Source: DASQZJ01 sp035638775 (GTDB lineage Bacteria > Pseudomonadota > Gammaproteobacteria > UBA5335 > SLRW01). Taken from it: 64,000 bases of DNA. Each line of letters starts with the position of its first letter. The stretch's first letter is position 1. The notes below the pieces were generated by a model, which worked only from the letters and a program-made list of their open reading frames with translations, made no database searches and was not told where the DNA came from. The DNA lies in NCBI GenBank assembly GCA_035638775.1, contig DASQZJ010000012.1, positions 157,171 to 221,170 of the forward strand, in the 5' to 3' direction. The translations under genes and the position numbers were made by a program. Shown here piece by piece: positions 1-8,033 of the stretch.

Positions 1-1
1 C

Positions 2-703
2 GTGACCCTGGAGGATGCCTCCGACGGCATCATCCGGATCGGGGTGTCCGGTCCGGAGGCGGCCGCCGAGCTCGAGGAGATCCTGGTCGGCGCGGTGCCC
101 GCAGCACCGTGGATGGTCGCGGAACGCGAGGACGCCAGCGTCATCCGGCTGCCGGGCCCGCACCCCCGCTTCGAGATCGCGGGCGAGCGCGTCGAGCCGA
201 TGCGGCGGCTGTGGGAACGTCTCAACGTGCGCTGCGCTCCGGTGGGGGCGGACGCCTGGCAACTGCTGGAGATCATTGCCGGTCTGCCGACGGTCTACGC
301 CCGGACCAGCGGCGAGTTCCTGCCCCAGATGGTCAACCTCGACCGGATCGGCGGGGTCAGCTTCCGCAAGGGCTGTTACCCGGGCCAGGAAGTCGTCGCC
401 CGGGTGCATTCCCGCGGCCGAGTCAAGCGCCGCATGTATCGCGCGCACCTGGAAGCGGACGCCACGCCGGCTCCCGGCGATCCCGTCCTTGCCGACGGCG
501 AACGGACCGTCGGTGCGGTGGTGGATGCGCGGCCCCATCCGGACAGCGGCAGCGAGCTGCTCGCCGTGGTCGAGATCGACGCCGCGTCCGGCACCGGACT
601 GCACCTCGACGCTCCCGGCGGCCGGCGCCTGACACTGGAGACGTTGCCGTACGCGGTTGACGGGGACTCCGCAGCCAAAGCCTCCGGGGCGGACGACGGC
701 TGA
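2..703 (+). CDS. ygfZ: YgfZ/GcvT-like folate-binding protein, 5'-truncated by window edge
   Basis: C-terminal part of a YgfZ-type tetrahydrofolate-binding protein. The family is related to the glycine-cleavage T protein and supports maintenance of some Fe-S enzymes in the cytoplasm (family knowledge). The signature KGCYPGQE with its reactive cysteine is at residues 123-130 of the visible 233. Full-length members are about 320-350 residues, so roughly the first hundred residues lie outside the window and the GTG at position 2 is probably not the true start. It ends 18 bases before ctaG on the same strand. Confidence 0.85.
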   Translation: MTLEDASDGIIRIGVSGPEAAAELEEILVGAVPAAPWMVAEREDASVIRLPGPHPRFEIAGERVEPMRRLWERLNVRCAPVGADAWQLLEIIAGLPTVYARTSGEFLPQMVNLDRIGGVSFRKGCYPGQEVVARVHSRGRVKRRMYRAHLEADATPAPGDPVLADGERTVGAVVDARPHPDSGSELLAVVEIDAASGTGLHLDAPGGRRLTLETLPYAVDGDSAAKASGADDG

Positions 704-721
704 CACCGCGGGGGGCTCGGA

Positions 722-1618
722 ATGCCGGGGTTGGCGGATCTGGTCGCACCGTACGAGTTCTCCCCCACCGTCGCGGTGGTCTGCGCCGGGGCGACCGCCC
801 TGTTCGTGCGCGGCTGGCTGCGACTGCGCCGGCGCGGCAGCGCTCCCGCGGCATGGCGCGTGCTGTGCTTCATCACCGGTGTCGCGCTGATCTACGCGGT
901 GCTGCAGACCTGGCTCGACTACCTCTCCCAGCACATGTTCTGGATCCACCGGGCCCAGCATCTGGTGCTGCACCACCTGGGGCCGTTGCTGGTGTTGCTG
1001 GCGCTGCCGGGGCCGGTGCTGCGGGCGGGCCTGCCGGTGCGCCTGCGGCGGCCGCTCGCCGTCCTGCCCCTGCCGCGCGGCCCGATGCGCGCCATCTGCC
1101 GCAGCCTCCAGCACCCGATCCTCGCGAGCGTCCTGTTCGCGGGGCTGGTCTGGTACTGGCTGCTGCCGTCGGTGCACTTCGATGCGATGCTGAGCATCCG
1201 CCAGTACAAGGCCATGAACTGGAGCATGGCCGTCGACGGCCTGCTGTTCTGGTGGCTGATCGTCGAGCCCCGGCGCGATGCCCCCGGAACGCCCGGCTAC
1301 GGCACCCGTGTTCTGATGCTGTGGTTCGTGATGCTGCCGCAGATCGCCATCGGCGCCTGGCTCAGTCTCACTCCGCACGCCATCTACTCGGTCTACAATG
1401 TTTGCGGCCGCGCCTGGCCGATCGGGCCGCTGACGGACCAGCAGATCGGCGGCCTGATCACCTGGATCCCGGCCAGCATGATGAGCATGCTGGGCGCCCT
1501 GGTGGTGCTGCGCCGGTGGCGCGCCGAGGCGGACCCGCAGACCGCGGCGACGCGGCCCTCGCGCGGCGACGGGCGGGCGCCGGCGATGCACCCGCTTTCC
1601 GGAACCGACAAGGGCTGA
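722..1618 (+). CDS. ctaG: Cytochrome c oxidase assembly factor, caa3-type CtaG family
   Basis: Polytopic inner-membrane protein of 298 residues belonging to the caa3_CtaG family, which is linked to copper insertion into haem-copper oxidases (family knowledge). Several hydrophobic segments are visible, including residues about 13-30, 47-63, 83-105, 132-150 and 195-215. A histidine-rich stretch at about 77-90 (FWIHRAQHLVLHHLG) is typical of the family. The C-terminus is basic and cytoplasmic-looking. Its stop is one base before the ATG of the Sco gene, so the two are almost certainly co-translated and act together on cytochrome oxidase. This is unrelated to the Cox11-type protein also called CtaG. 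Confidence 0.85.
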   Translation: MPGLADLVAPYEFSPTVAVVCAGATALFVRGWLRLRRRGSAPAAWRVLCFITGVALIYAVLQTWLDYLSQHMFWIHRAQHLVLHHLGPLLVLLALPGPVLRAGLPVRLRRPLAVLPLPRGPMRAICRSLQHPILASVLFAGLVWYWLLPSVHFDAMLSIRQYKAMNWSMAVDGLLFWWLIVEPRRDAPGTPGYGTRVLMLWFVMLPQIAIGAWLSLTPHAIYSVYNVCGRAWPIGPLTDQQIGGLITWIPASMMSMLGALVVLRRWRAEADPQTAATRPSRGDGRAPAMHPLSGTDKG

Positions 1619-1619
1619 C

Positions 1620-2231
1620 ATGCGCATCCACCGACGTCTGCCGCGAACCCTGCTGCCGGTTCTCGCGGTCGCCGTGCTGCTCGCCGGCTGTGGCGATTCC
1701 CGGCACTGGTCGCTGAAGAACATCGAGGGCGTCATGCCGCCGCTGCGGTTCCGCCTCACCGACGACAGCGGCCGCCCGGCAACGGCGGGAGACTACCGCG
1801 GCAAGGTGGTCCTGCTCTACTTCGGCTACACGCACTGCCCGGACGTGTGTCCGACCACGCTCGCGAAACTGGCGGGCTCCCTGGGCGCCCTCGGCGACCG
1901 CGCAGACGGGGTTCGGGTGCTGTTCGTCAGCGTCGACCCGAAGCGGGATAGCGCCACCGTACTGCACCGGTACGTGGGCGCCTTCGGGCCGCAGTTCACC
2001 GGGCTGCGCGGCGGGCAGGACGCGCTGCGCACGCTCACCCGGCGCTACCGGGTGAGCTACGGCTACGGCAAGCCCGCCGCGGACGGCAGCTACGAGGTCT
2101 CCCACAGCAGCGCGATCTTCATCTTCGACCGCCGCGGGCGCATCCGGCTGCTGGCGCAGCAGGACGACGATGCCCGCGCGATCTCGCACGACCTCCGCCA
2201 GCTGCTGGCCGAGCCGGAAGCCCGGAGCTGA
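1620..2231 (+). CDS. SCO1/SenC-family copper chaperone lipoprotein
   Basis: Thioredoxin-fold copper protein of 203 residues that delivers copper to, or reduces, the CuA site of cytochrome oxidase in the periplasm (family knowledge). It has a lipoprotein signal with lipobox LLAGC (Cys24), the CPDVC copper/redox pair (Cys73, Cys77) and the third copper ligand His162 in YEVSH. All key residues are present. It is tightly coupled to ctaG upstream. Its stop is only 2 bases from the stop of the convergent acyl-CoA synthetase gene, leaving no room for an intergenic terminator. Confidence 0.93.
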   Translation: MRIHRRLPRTLLPVLAVAVLLAGCGDSRHWSLKNIEGVMPPLRFRLTDDSGRPATAGDYRGKVVLLYFGYTHCPDVCPTTLAKLAGSLGALGDRADGVRVLFVSVDPKRDSATVLHRYVGAFGPQFTGLRGGQDALRTLTRRYRVSYGYGKPAADGSYEVSHSSAIFIFDRRGRIRLLAQQDDDARAISHDLRQLLAEPEARS

Positions 2232-2233
2232 CG

Positions 2234-3919
2234 TCACCGCTCGTGCAGGTGGAGTTCCTCGATCATCCGATCCCGGATGACGAACTTGCGGACCTTGCCG
2301 GTCACGGTGAGCGGAAACTCCTCGACGAAGCGGATGTAGCGCGGGATCTTGTGATACGCGATGCGGCCGCGGGCGAACGCCCGGATGTCTTCCTCCGTGA
2401 CGTTCTCGCCCGGCCTCAGGCGGACCCAGGCACAGAGCTCCTCGCCGTACTTCGGGTCCGGCACGCCCACCACCTGCACGTCCTCCACGGCCGGGTGTGC
2501 GTACAGGAACTCCTCGACCTCGCGCGGGTAGATGTTCTCGCCGCCGCGGATGATCATGTCCTTGATGCGGCCGACGATGCGGCAGTAGCCGTCCCCGTCC
2601 AGGGTGGCGAGGTCGCCGGTGTGCATCCAGCCGTCGGCATCGATCGCCTCGCGGGTCCGCACCGGATCGTCCCAGTAGCCCTGCATTACGCTGTAGCCCC
2701 GGGTGCACAGCTCCCCCGCGGCCCCGCGGGGAACCACCCGGCCGTCGGCGTCGACCACCTTCGCCTCCAGGTGGGGCTGGATCCTGCCCACCGTGGACAC
2801 GCGCTGCTCCAGCGCGTCCTCGGGCGAGGTCTGGAAGCTGACCGGGCTGGTCTCGGTCATGCCGTAGGCAATGGTGACCTGCCCCATGTGCATCTCGCCG
2901 ATGACTCGCCGCATCACCTCCCGCGGGCAGGGCGACCCGGCCATGATCCCGGTGCGCAGCGAGGACAGGTCGGTCTCCGGGAACGCCGGTTCGGCCATCT
3001 CGGCGATGAACATCGTCGGCACACCGTAAAGCCCGGTGCAGCGCTCGCACTCCACTGCCTCCAGCACGCTGGCCGCGTCGAAGGCCGGCGCCGGATAGAC
3101 GATGCAGGCCCCGTGCGTCAGGCACGCGAGGTTCCCCATGACCATGCCGAAACAGTGATACAGGGGCACCGGCACGCAAAGCCGGTCCTGCTCCCCGAGG
3201 CGGATGGCCTCGCCGACGAGGTGGCCGTTGTTCAGGATGTTGCGGTGGGTGAGGGTCGCCCCCTTGGGGCGGCCCGTGGTGCCGCTGGTGAACTGGATGT
3301 TGACGGGATCGTTGCGGTCCAGCGCGGCACCGAGGTCCGCCGGTGCCCGGCCGGCCGCCGCACGCGCGTGCCCGGGCAGGTCACCGAAATTCAGCATGCC
3401 CGGGCTGCGCTCCCCGTCCAGGCGCACCACCAGTCGCAGCTCCGGCACCCGGGCTGCCCGCAGCGCGCCCGGCTCGCAGTCGGGCAGCTCGGGCGCCACC
3501 TCCCGCAGCATCGCCATGTAGTCGCTGCTGCGATACTCGGCCATGGCGATCAGGGCCTTGCAGCCGACCTTGTTCAGCGCGTAGGTGAGCTCGGCCGTCC
3601 GATAGGCCGGGTTGATGTTGACCAGGACGATGCCCAGCCGCGCGGTGGCCAGCTGCGTCACCAGCCATTCCCAGCCGTTGTGCGCCCAGATGCCGACACG
3701 GTCCCCGCGCCCGAGCCCCAGGGCATGCATGCCGGCCGCCCAGGCATCCACGCGCTCGGCCAGCTCGGCCCAGCTCCAGCGTACCCCCTGGTGGACCGAC
3801 ACAAGGGCCGGACGGTCACCCCAGCGGCGCGAGGTCGCGTCGAGCTGCGCGCCGATGGTGTGCTCGATCAGTGGCAGGTCCGTCCCGCCCCGGACCCGGC
3901 TCCGGCTCAGCCCCGACAT
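2234..3919 (-). CDS. AMP-binding acyl-CoA synthetase, ACSF2-like
   Basis: ATP-dependent fatty acid:CoA ligase of the ANL superfamily, 561 residues. The AMP/ATP loop FTSGTTGRPKG is at about 210-220. The YGMTE motif, the hinge region HTGDLATLDGDGY and the IRGGENIYPREVEEF block follow, and the catalytic lysine region TGKVRKF is near the C-terminus. The overall pattern resembles the medium-chain ACSF2-like group, but the substrate cannot be read from sequence. The start has a good ribosome site (GAGGAGA 7-8 bases upstream of ATG). It is the last gene of a minus-strand series after prfB and lysS, separated from lysS by 133 bases that include an AT-rich island, so it may have its own promoter. Confidence 0.9.
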   Translation of the reverse strand: MSGLSRSRVRGGTDLPLIEHTIGAQLDATSRRWGDRPALVSVHQGVRWSWAELAERVDAWAAGMHALGLGRGDRVGIWAHNGWEWLVTQLATARLGIVLVNINPAYRTAELTYALNKVGCKALIAMAEYRSSDYMAMLREVAPELPDCEPGALRAARVPELRLVVRLDGERSPGMLNFGDLPGHARAAAGRAPADLGAALDRNDPVNIQFTSGTTGRPKGATLTHRNILNNGHLVGEAIRLGEQDRLCVPVPLYHCFGMVMGNLACLTHGACIVYPAPAFDAASVLEAVECERCTGLYGVPTMFIAEMAEPAFPETDLSSLRTGIMAGSPCPREVMRRVIGEMHMGQVTIAYGMTETSPVSFQTSPEDALEQRVSTVGRIQPHLEAKVVDADGRVVPRGAAGELCTRGYSVMQGYWDDPVRTREAIDADGWMHTGDLATLDGDGYCRIVGRIKDMIIRGGENIYPREVEEFLYAHPAVEDVQVVGVPDPKYGEELCAWVRLRPGENVTEEDIRAFARGRIAYHKIPRYIRFVEEFPLTVTGKVRKFVIRDRMIEELHLHER

Positions 3920-4052
3920 CGCCGTCTCTCCTCACGGATTGGCCTGCCGACGTTTGTACCGCCCCGGCCGGCCGCGAGCAAGCGCCGGCAGTCGGCGGGC
4001 ATTTCTCTATTCTCACTTTAAGAATATTCTTTACTCATTTGTTATATATTGA
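3920..4052. other. AT-rich intergenic island with 12-bp perfect palindrome
   Basis: This gap between lysS and the acyl-CoA synthetase gene changes abruptly from GC-rich to very AT-rich at about 4003-4056. It carries the perfect palindrome AAGAATATTCTT at 4020-4031. The segment includes TATATAAC on the minus strand, but I cannot pair it with a good -35 element. It is either the synthetase promoter/operator or a weak lysS 3' end. No ORF is seen. Confidence 0.45.
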
Positions 4053-5564
4053 TTATTCCCGGGTTCCCTGTGGACGCATCAGCGGGAACAGCAGCACGTC
4101 GCGGATCGAGGGCGCGTCGCCCAGCAGCATCACCAGCCGGTCGATGCCGATCCCCTCGCCGGCCGTCGGCGGCATGCCGTATTCCAGTGCACGCACGTAG
4201 TCGTCATCGTAGAACATCGCCTCCTCATCGCCGGCATCCTTCTGCGCCACCTGGTCGAGGAAACGGCGCGCCTGCTCATCCGGGTCGTTGAGCTCGGAGA
4301 AGCCGTTGGCGATCTCGCGGCCGGCCACGATCAGCTCGAAACGCTCGGTCACGGCCGGGTCCCGATCGCTCTGGCGGGCCAGCGGCGACACCTCGGTCGG
4401 AAACTCGGTCACGAAGGTGGGATCGACCAGACCCGGCTCCACGGTCTTCTCGTAGATCTCGCTCTGAAGCTTGCCCGGCCCCCACGAGGGATGCACCTCC
4501 AGGCCCAGCCCGGCACAGTGTTCCGCCAGGTGCCGACGGTCATCGATCCGGGCCGGATCCAGCTGCGGGTTCCGCGACAGCACCGCCTCCCGCACCGTGA
4601 TCCTGGGAAAGGCGCGCGAAAAGTCGCAACGGTGCCCCTGGTAGCTGATCGCGGTGCTCCCCAGCAGATGGCGGGCCATGCCCCGCAACAGCTCTTCGGT
4701 AAGGTCCATGAGGTCCTCGTAACCGGCGTAGGCCTGGTAGAACTCGAGCATGGTGAATTCGGGGTTGTGCCGGGTGGAGACCCCTTCGTTGCGAAAGTTG
4801 CGGTTGATCTCGAACACCCGCTCGAACCCGCCCACGACCAGTCGCTTGAGATAGAGCTCCGGTGCGATCCGCAGATACAGGTCGGTATCCAGGGCATTGT
4901 GATGGGTGATGAACGGGCGTGCCGCAGCGCCGCCCGGGATCGGCTGCATCATGGGCGTCTCGACCTCGAGGAATTCCCGCGAGGACAGGAACGCGCGCAC
5001 GTACTCGATGATCCGGCTGCGCAGCCGGAAGGTCTCGCGGACCTCGGGGTTCACGATCAGGTCCAGGTAACGCTGGCGGTAGCGGGTTTCCTGGTCCTGC
5101 AGCCCGTGGAACTTCTCGGGCAGCGGTCGCAGCGACTTCGACAGCAGCTCAAGGCGCTGGGCACGGACCGACAGCTCGCCCGTGCGGGTCTTGAACAGCA
5201 GGCCCTCGGCACCCACGATGTCGCCGATGTCCCAGCTCCTGAAGGCGCGGTACACTCCGTCCGGCAGGGCATCCCGCTGCAGGAACAGCTGGATCCGGCC
5301 GCTCATGTCCTGCAGGTGGGTAAAACTCGCCTTGCCCATCACCCGCTTGGCCATCATCCGGCCGGCGACGCGCACGCGGACCGCCCGGGCCTCAAGCTCG
5401 GCCTCGTCGAGCTCGTCGTAGGCCTCGTGCAGCTCGCCGGCCAGGGCATCGCGCCGGAAATCGTTGGGATAGGCACGCCCCGCCTCGCGCAGCTCCCGGA
5501 GCTTCTCCCGCCGCTGCGCGATGAGGCCGCTTTCGTCGCTGCCGTGTCCGTCTTGCTGGCTCAT
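4053..5564 (-). CDS. lysS: Lysyl-tRNA synthetase, class II
   Basis: Charges tRNA-Lys in the cytoplasm. The ATG at 5564 gives 503 residues, close to E. coli LysS (505), and its N-terminus (MSQQDG then REKLRELREAGRAYPNDF) aligns with that protein. The OB-fold anticodon domain covers about 50-150. Class II motifs follow: motif 2 around FRNEGVSTRHNPEFTMLE and motif 3 GEGIGIDRLVMLLG near the end. A GTG at 5609 overlaps the prfB stop as GTGA and would add 15 unconserved residues; it is a possible coupled start. The order prfB-lysS is widely conserved in proteobacteria. Confidence 0.95.
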   Translation of the reverse strand: MSQQDGHGSDESGLIAQRREKLRELREAGRAYPNDFRRDALAGELHEAYDELDEAELEARAVRVRVAGRMMAKRVMGKASFTHLQDMSGRIQLFLQRDALPDGVYRAFRSWDIGDIVGAEGLLFKTRTGELSVRAQRLELLSKSLRPLPEKFHGLQDQETRYRQRYLDLIVNPEVRETFRLRSRIIEYVRAFLSSREFLEVETPMMQPIPGGAAARPFITHHNALDTDLYLRIAPELYLKRLVVGGFERVFEINRNFRNEGVSTRHNPEFTMLEFYQAYAGYEDLMDLTEELLRGMARHLLGSTAISYQGHRCDFSRAFPRITVREAVLSRNPQLDPARIDDRRHLAEHCAGLGLEVHPSWGPGKLQSEIYEKTVEPGLVDPTFVTEFPTEVSPLARQSDRDPAVTERFELIVAGREIANGFSELNDPDEQARRFLDQVAQKDAGDEEAMFYDDDYVRALEYGMPPTAGEGIGIDRLVMLLGDAPSIRDVLLFPLMRPQGTRE

Positions 5565-5605
5565 GCCGCTGTGTCCGTTCCTCCGGTCGGGGGGGATGGC
5601 GCCGC

Positions 5606-6704
5606 TCACACGCCCTGCTTCAGGCTGGCCTCGATGAAGCCGTCGAGATCACCGTCCAGCACCGCCTGGGTATTGCCCACCTCGACGCCGGTGCGCAGAT
5701 CCTTGATCCGGGACTGATCCAGCACGTAGGAGCGAATCTGGCTGCCCCAGCCGATGTCCGCCTTGGTCTCCTCCACGGCTTCCGCCCGCTCCCGGCGTTG
5801 CTGCAGCTCCAGCTCGAACAGCTTGGCACGCAGCTGCTTCATGGCCGTGGCCCGGTTCTTGTGCTGCGAGCGGTCGTTCTGGCACTGCACCACGATTCCG
5901 GTGGGCTCGTGGGTGATCCGCACCGCGGATTCGGTGGTATTGACGTGCTGCCCCCCGGCGCCGCTGGCCCGGTAGACGTCGATCCTGAGATCCGCCGGGT
6001 TGATGTCGATGTCGATGTCGTCGTCGATCTCCGGCGAGACGAATACCGCCGCGAACGACGTGTGGCGCCGGTTGCCCGAGTCGAACGGCGATTTTCGGAC
6101 CAGGCGGTGAACCCCGGTCTCGGTGCGCAGCCAACCGTAGGCATAGGGGCCCGCGACCCGCACGGTGACGCTCTTGATGCCGGCGACCTCGCCCTCGGAG
6201 ACCTCGATCAGCTCCGCCTGAAAACCGTGACGCTCGCACCAGCGCAGGTACATCCGCAGCAGCATCTCGGCCCAGTCCTGGGCCTCGGTGCCCCCCGATC
6301 CCGCCTGGATGTCCAGGAAGGCGTTGGACTCGTCCATCTCGCCCGAGAACATCCGCTGGAATTCCAGCGCCGCCAGCCGCTTCTCCAGCCGCTGCACGTC
6401 CGCTTCCAGTTCCCGGACCGTGCTCTCGTCGTCCTCCTGGGCGGCCATTTCCAGCAGCTCGCCGGCATCGTCCAGGCCGCGACCGCATTCCCGCAGCACG
6501 CTGACGGTCCCGAGCAGGCGGGCCCGCTCCTTGCTCAGCCCCTGCGCCCGATCGGGGTCGCTCCAGACATCGGGCTGCTCCAGCTCGCGTTCGACTTCCG
6601 TCAGGCGCTCCGCCTTGCCCGGGTAGTCAAAGATACCTCCTCAGGTCGTCGAGGCGACCCTGCATGTCCCGGATTTTCTGCCGAATTGCGTTGGTCTCAA
6701 GCAT
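5606..6704 (-). CDS. prfB: Peptide chain release factor 2, made by programmed +1 frameshift
   Basis: RF2 recognises UGA and UAA stop codons. The ATG at 6704 opens a 25-codon frame (MLETNAIRQKIRDM...) ending at an in-frame TGA at 6629-6627. Skipping one base there continues in the downstream frame to 5606. The joined product is 365 residues, equal to E. coli RF2, with the SPF stop-reading tripeptide at 205-207 and GGQ at 250-252, the same numbers as in E. coli. The frameshift means RF2 controls its own synthesis (established knowledge). The gene lies directly upstream of lysS. Confidence 0.96.
6627..6641 (-). promoter_or_regulatory. prfB programmed frameshift site
   Basis: On the minus strand the sequence is AGGAGG TAT CTT TGA C. 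A Shine-Dalgarno-like hexamer (6641-6636) stands 3 bases before the slippery CTT codon, followed by UGA and a C. This is the classical RF2 autoregulation site, with all elements intact. Confidence 0.95.
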
Positions 6705-6740
6705 GCTGCCTCTCGCAGGCTGTGGGAGCGGAAAGCGTGC

Positions 6741-6769
6741 ATTCTACACGAGGCCGCCGCGACCTGGCA
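6741..6769 (-). promoter_or_regulatory. Possible prfB promoter
   Basis: A -10-like TAGAAT (5 of 6 matches, 6746-6741) lies about 37 bases before the prfB ATG. A poor -35 match (TGCCAG) is found 17 bases further up. This is an inference from position and hexamers only. Confidence 0.35.
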
Positions 6770-6908
6770 CGCGGCCGGCGGCGACGGCCGCCGGCCGGCC
6801 CGGAGCGGCCCGCGCTTGCAACCGCCAGGGGCCATCGTTACTCTGCCGTCGATGCCCCGCTCGCCCCGGACCGTGCCTGAACCCGATCGATAACAAGAGG
6901 AACGGGCC

Positions 6909-8033
6909 ATGAGAAAAGCCGACCGGCTGCTGCCGCTGGCGCTCGTCGCGCTGGCCATGTTCGTGCCCCCCGCGCACGCGCTGGACAAGCGGCTCTACCT
7001 GTCCCCGAGCTATACCTACGTCCACACGGACGGCCGCCAGGTGACGCAGAACGCGCGCGGCTGGCAGCTGAGCCTGGGCAAGCCGCTGGCGCGCCACTGG
7101 AACATGGAGCTGCGGGCCTACGGCGACCATGCCTCCCGCGGCGCGGGGCGTCCCGACCTGAAACACCTGGGCCTGGCGCTGGACGGGATGTTCCTGTTCC
7201 GCCGCCGGCCGGCCTTCTCGCCGTATCTTCTGCTCGGCGCCGCGGACCAGCGCACGCGCCAGGGCACGGTGAGCGCGTACAACCCGGTCGCGGATGCCGG
7301 GGTGGGGTTCTTCAGCCGCTTCGGCGACAGCGGCTTCGGCATCCGCGTGGACGTTCGCTACCGGGTCGACTTCGTCAACCACTTCGATACGCCCAAGGGG
7401 CTGACCACGCTGCGCGACATCGTCTACAACGTGGGCCTGGTAATCCCGCTCGGGTCGCGCCCCCGGCCCGCCCGGGCCGCGCCCCCCGCACAGCCCTCTC
7501 CGCCGACGGACTCCGACAGCGACGGCGTCCCGGACAGCGAGGACAACTGCCCGGGAACCGCCGCGGGCACGCAAGTCGATCGCCACGGCTGCCCGGTGGA
7601 CAGTGATGGCGACGGGGTGCCCGACGCCGCCGACCGCTGCCCCGGAACCCCTGCCGGCACGCCGGTGGACGCACACGGATGCCCGCGGCCCAGGATCATA
7701 CGGCTGCCCGGCGTCGGGTTCCGCCCGGACTCCGATCGCCTGGACGCATCCGCCCGCAAGGCACTCGACCGGGTCGCGCAGCGCTTCCTGAAAGACCCGC
7801 GGATGAAGGCGGTCGTTGCCGGCTATACCGACAACATCGGCTCGCAGGAATCGAACCGGAAGCTTTCGCTGTCGCGCGCCCGGACCGTTCGCGCCTACCT
7901 CCTCAGCGTGGGCGTTTCACCCGGTCAGCTCGTGGCCAGGGGGTTCGGCGAGAAGGACCCGGTCGCCGACAACACCACCCGTGCAGGCCGCGCGGAGAAC
8001 CGCAGGATCGAGCTTCATGTCATCCGACGCTGA
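6909..8033 (+). CDS. OmpA-family outer membrane protein with thrombospondin type 3 repeats
   Basis: Predicted outer-membrane protein of 374 residues. A signal peptide ends at about AHA/L (residue 24). Residues 25-185 look like an eight-stranded OmpA-type beta barrel. Two calcium-binding thrombospondin type 3 repeats follow (DSDSDGVPDSEDNCPGT and DSDGDGVPDAADRCPGT, about 200-255). An OmpA peptidoglycan-binding domain at about 260-374 includes GYTDN, NRKLSLSRARTVRAYL and the final NRRIE. It probably anchors the outer membrane to the cell wall, as in Pseudomonas OprF (family knowledge). The ribosome site AGAGGAAC precedes the ATG. Its last 17 bases overlap the amidase start. Confidence 0.9.
   Translation: MRKADRLLPLALVALAMFVPPAHALDKRLYLSPSYTYVHTDGRQVTQNARGWQLSLGKPLARHWNMELRAYGDHASRGAGRPDLKHLGLALDGMFLFRRRPAFSPYLLLGAADQRTRQGTVSAYNPVADAGVGFFSRFGDSGFGIRVDVRYRVDFVNHFDTPKGLTTLRDIVYNVGLVIPLGSRPRPARAAPPAQPSPPTDSDSDGVPDSEDNCPGTAAGTQVDRHGCPVDSDGDGVPDAADRCPGTPAGTPVDAHGCPRPRIIRLPGVGFRPDSDRLDASARKALDRVAQRFLKDPRMKAVVAGYTDNIGSQESNRKLSLSRARTVRAYLLSVGVSPGQLVARGFGEKDPVADNTTRAGRAENRRIELHVIRR

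Noticed and set aside
5564..5609. GTG at 5609 as the lysS start with a 15-residue extension containing a G7 tract
   Set aside because: The ATG at 5564 aligns with known LysS N-termini and length. The GTGA overlap with prfB is noted as an alternative only.
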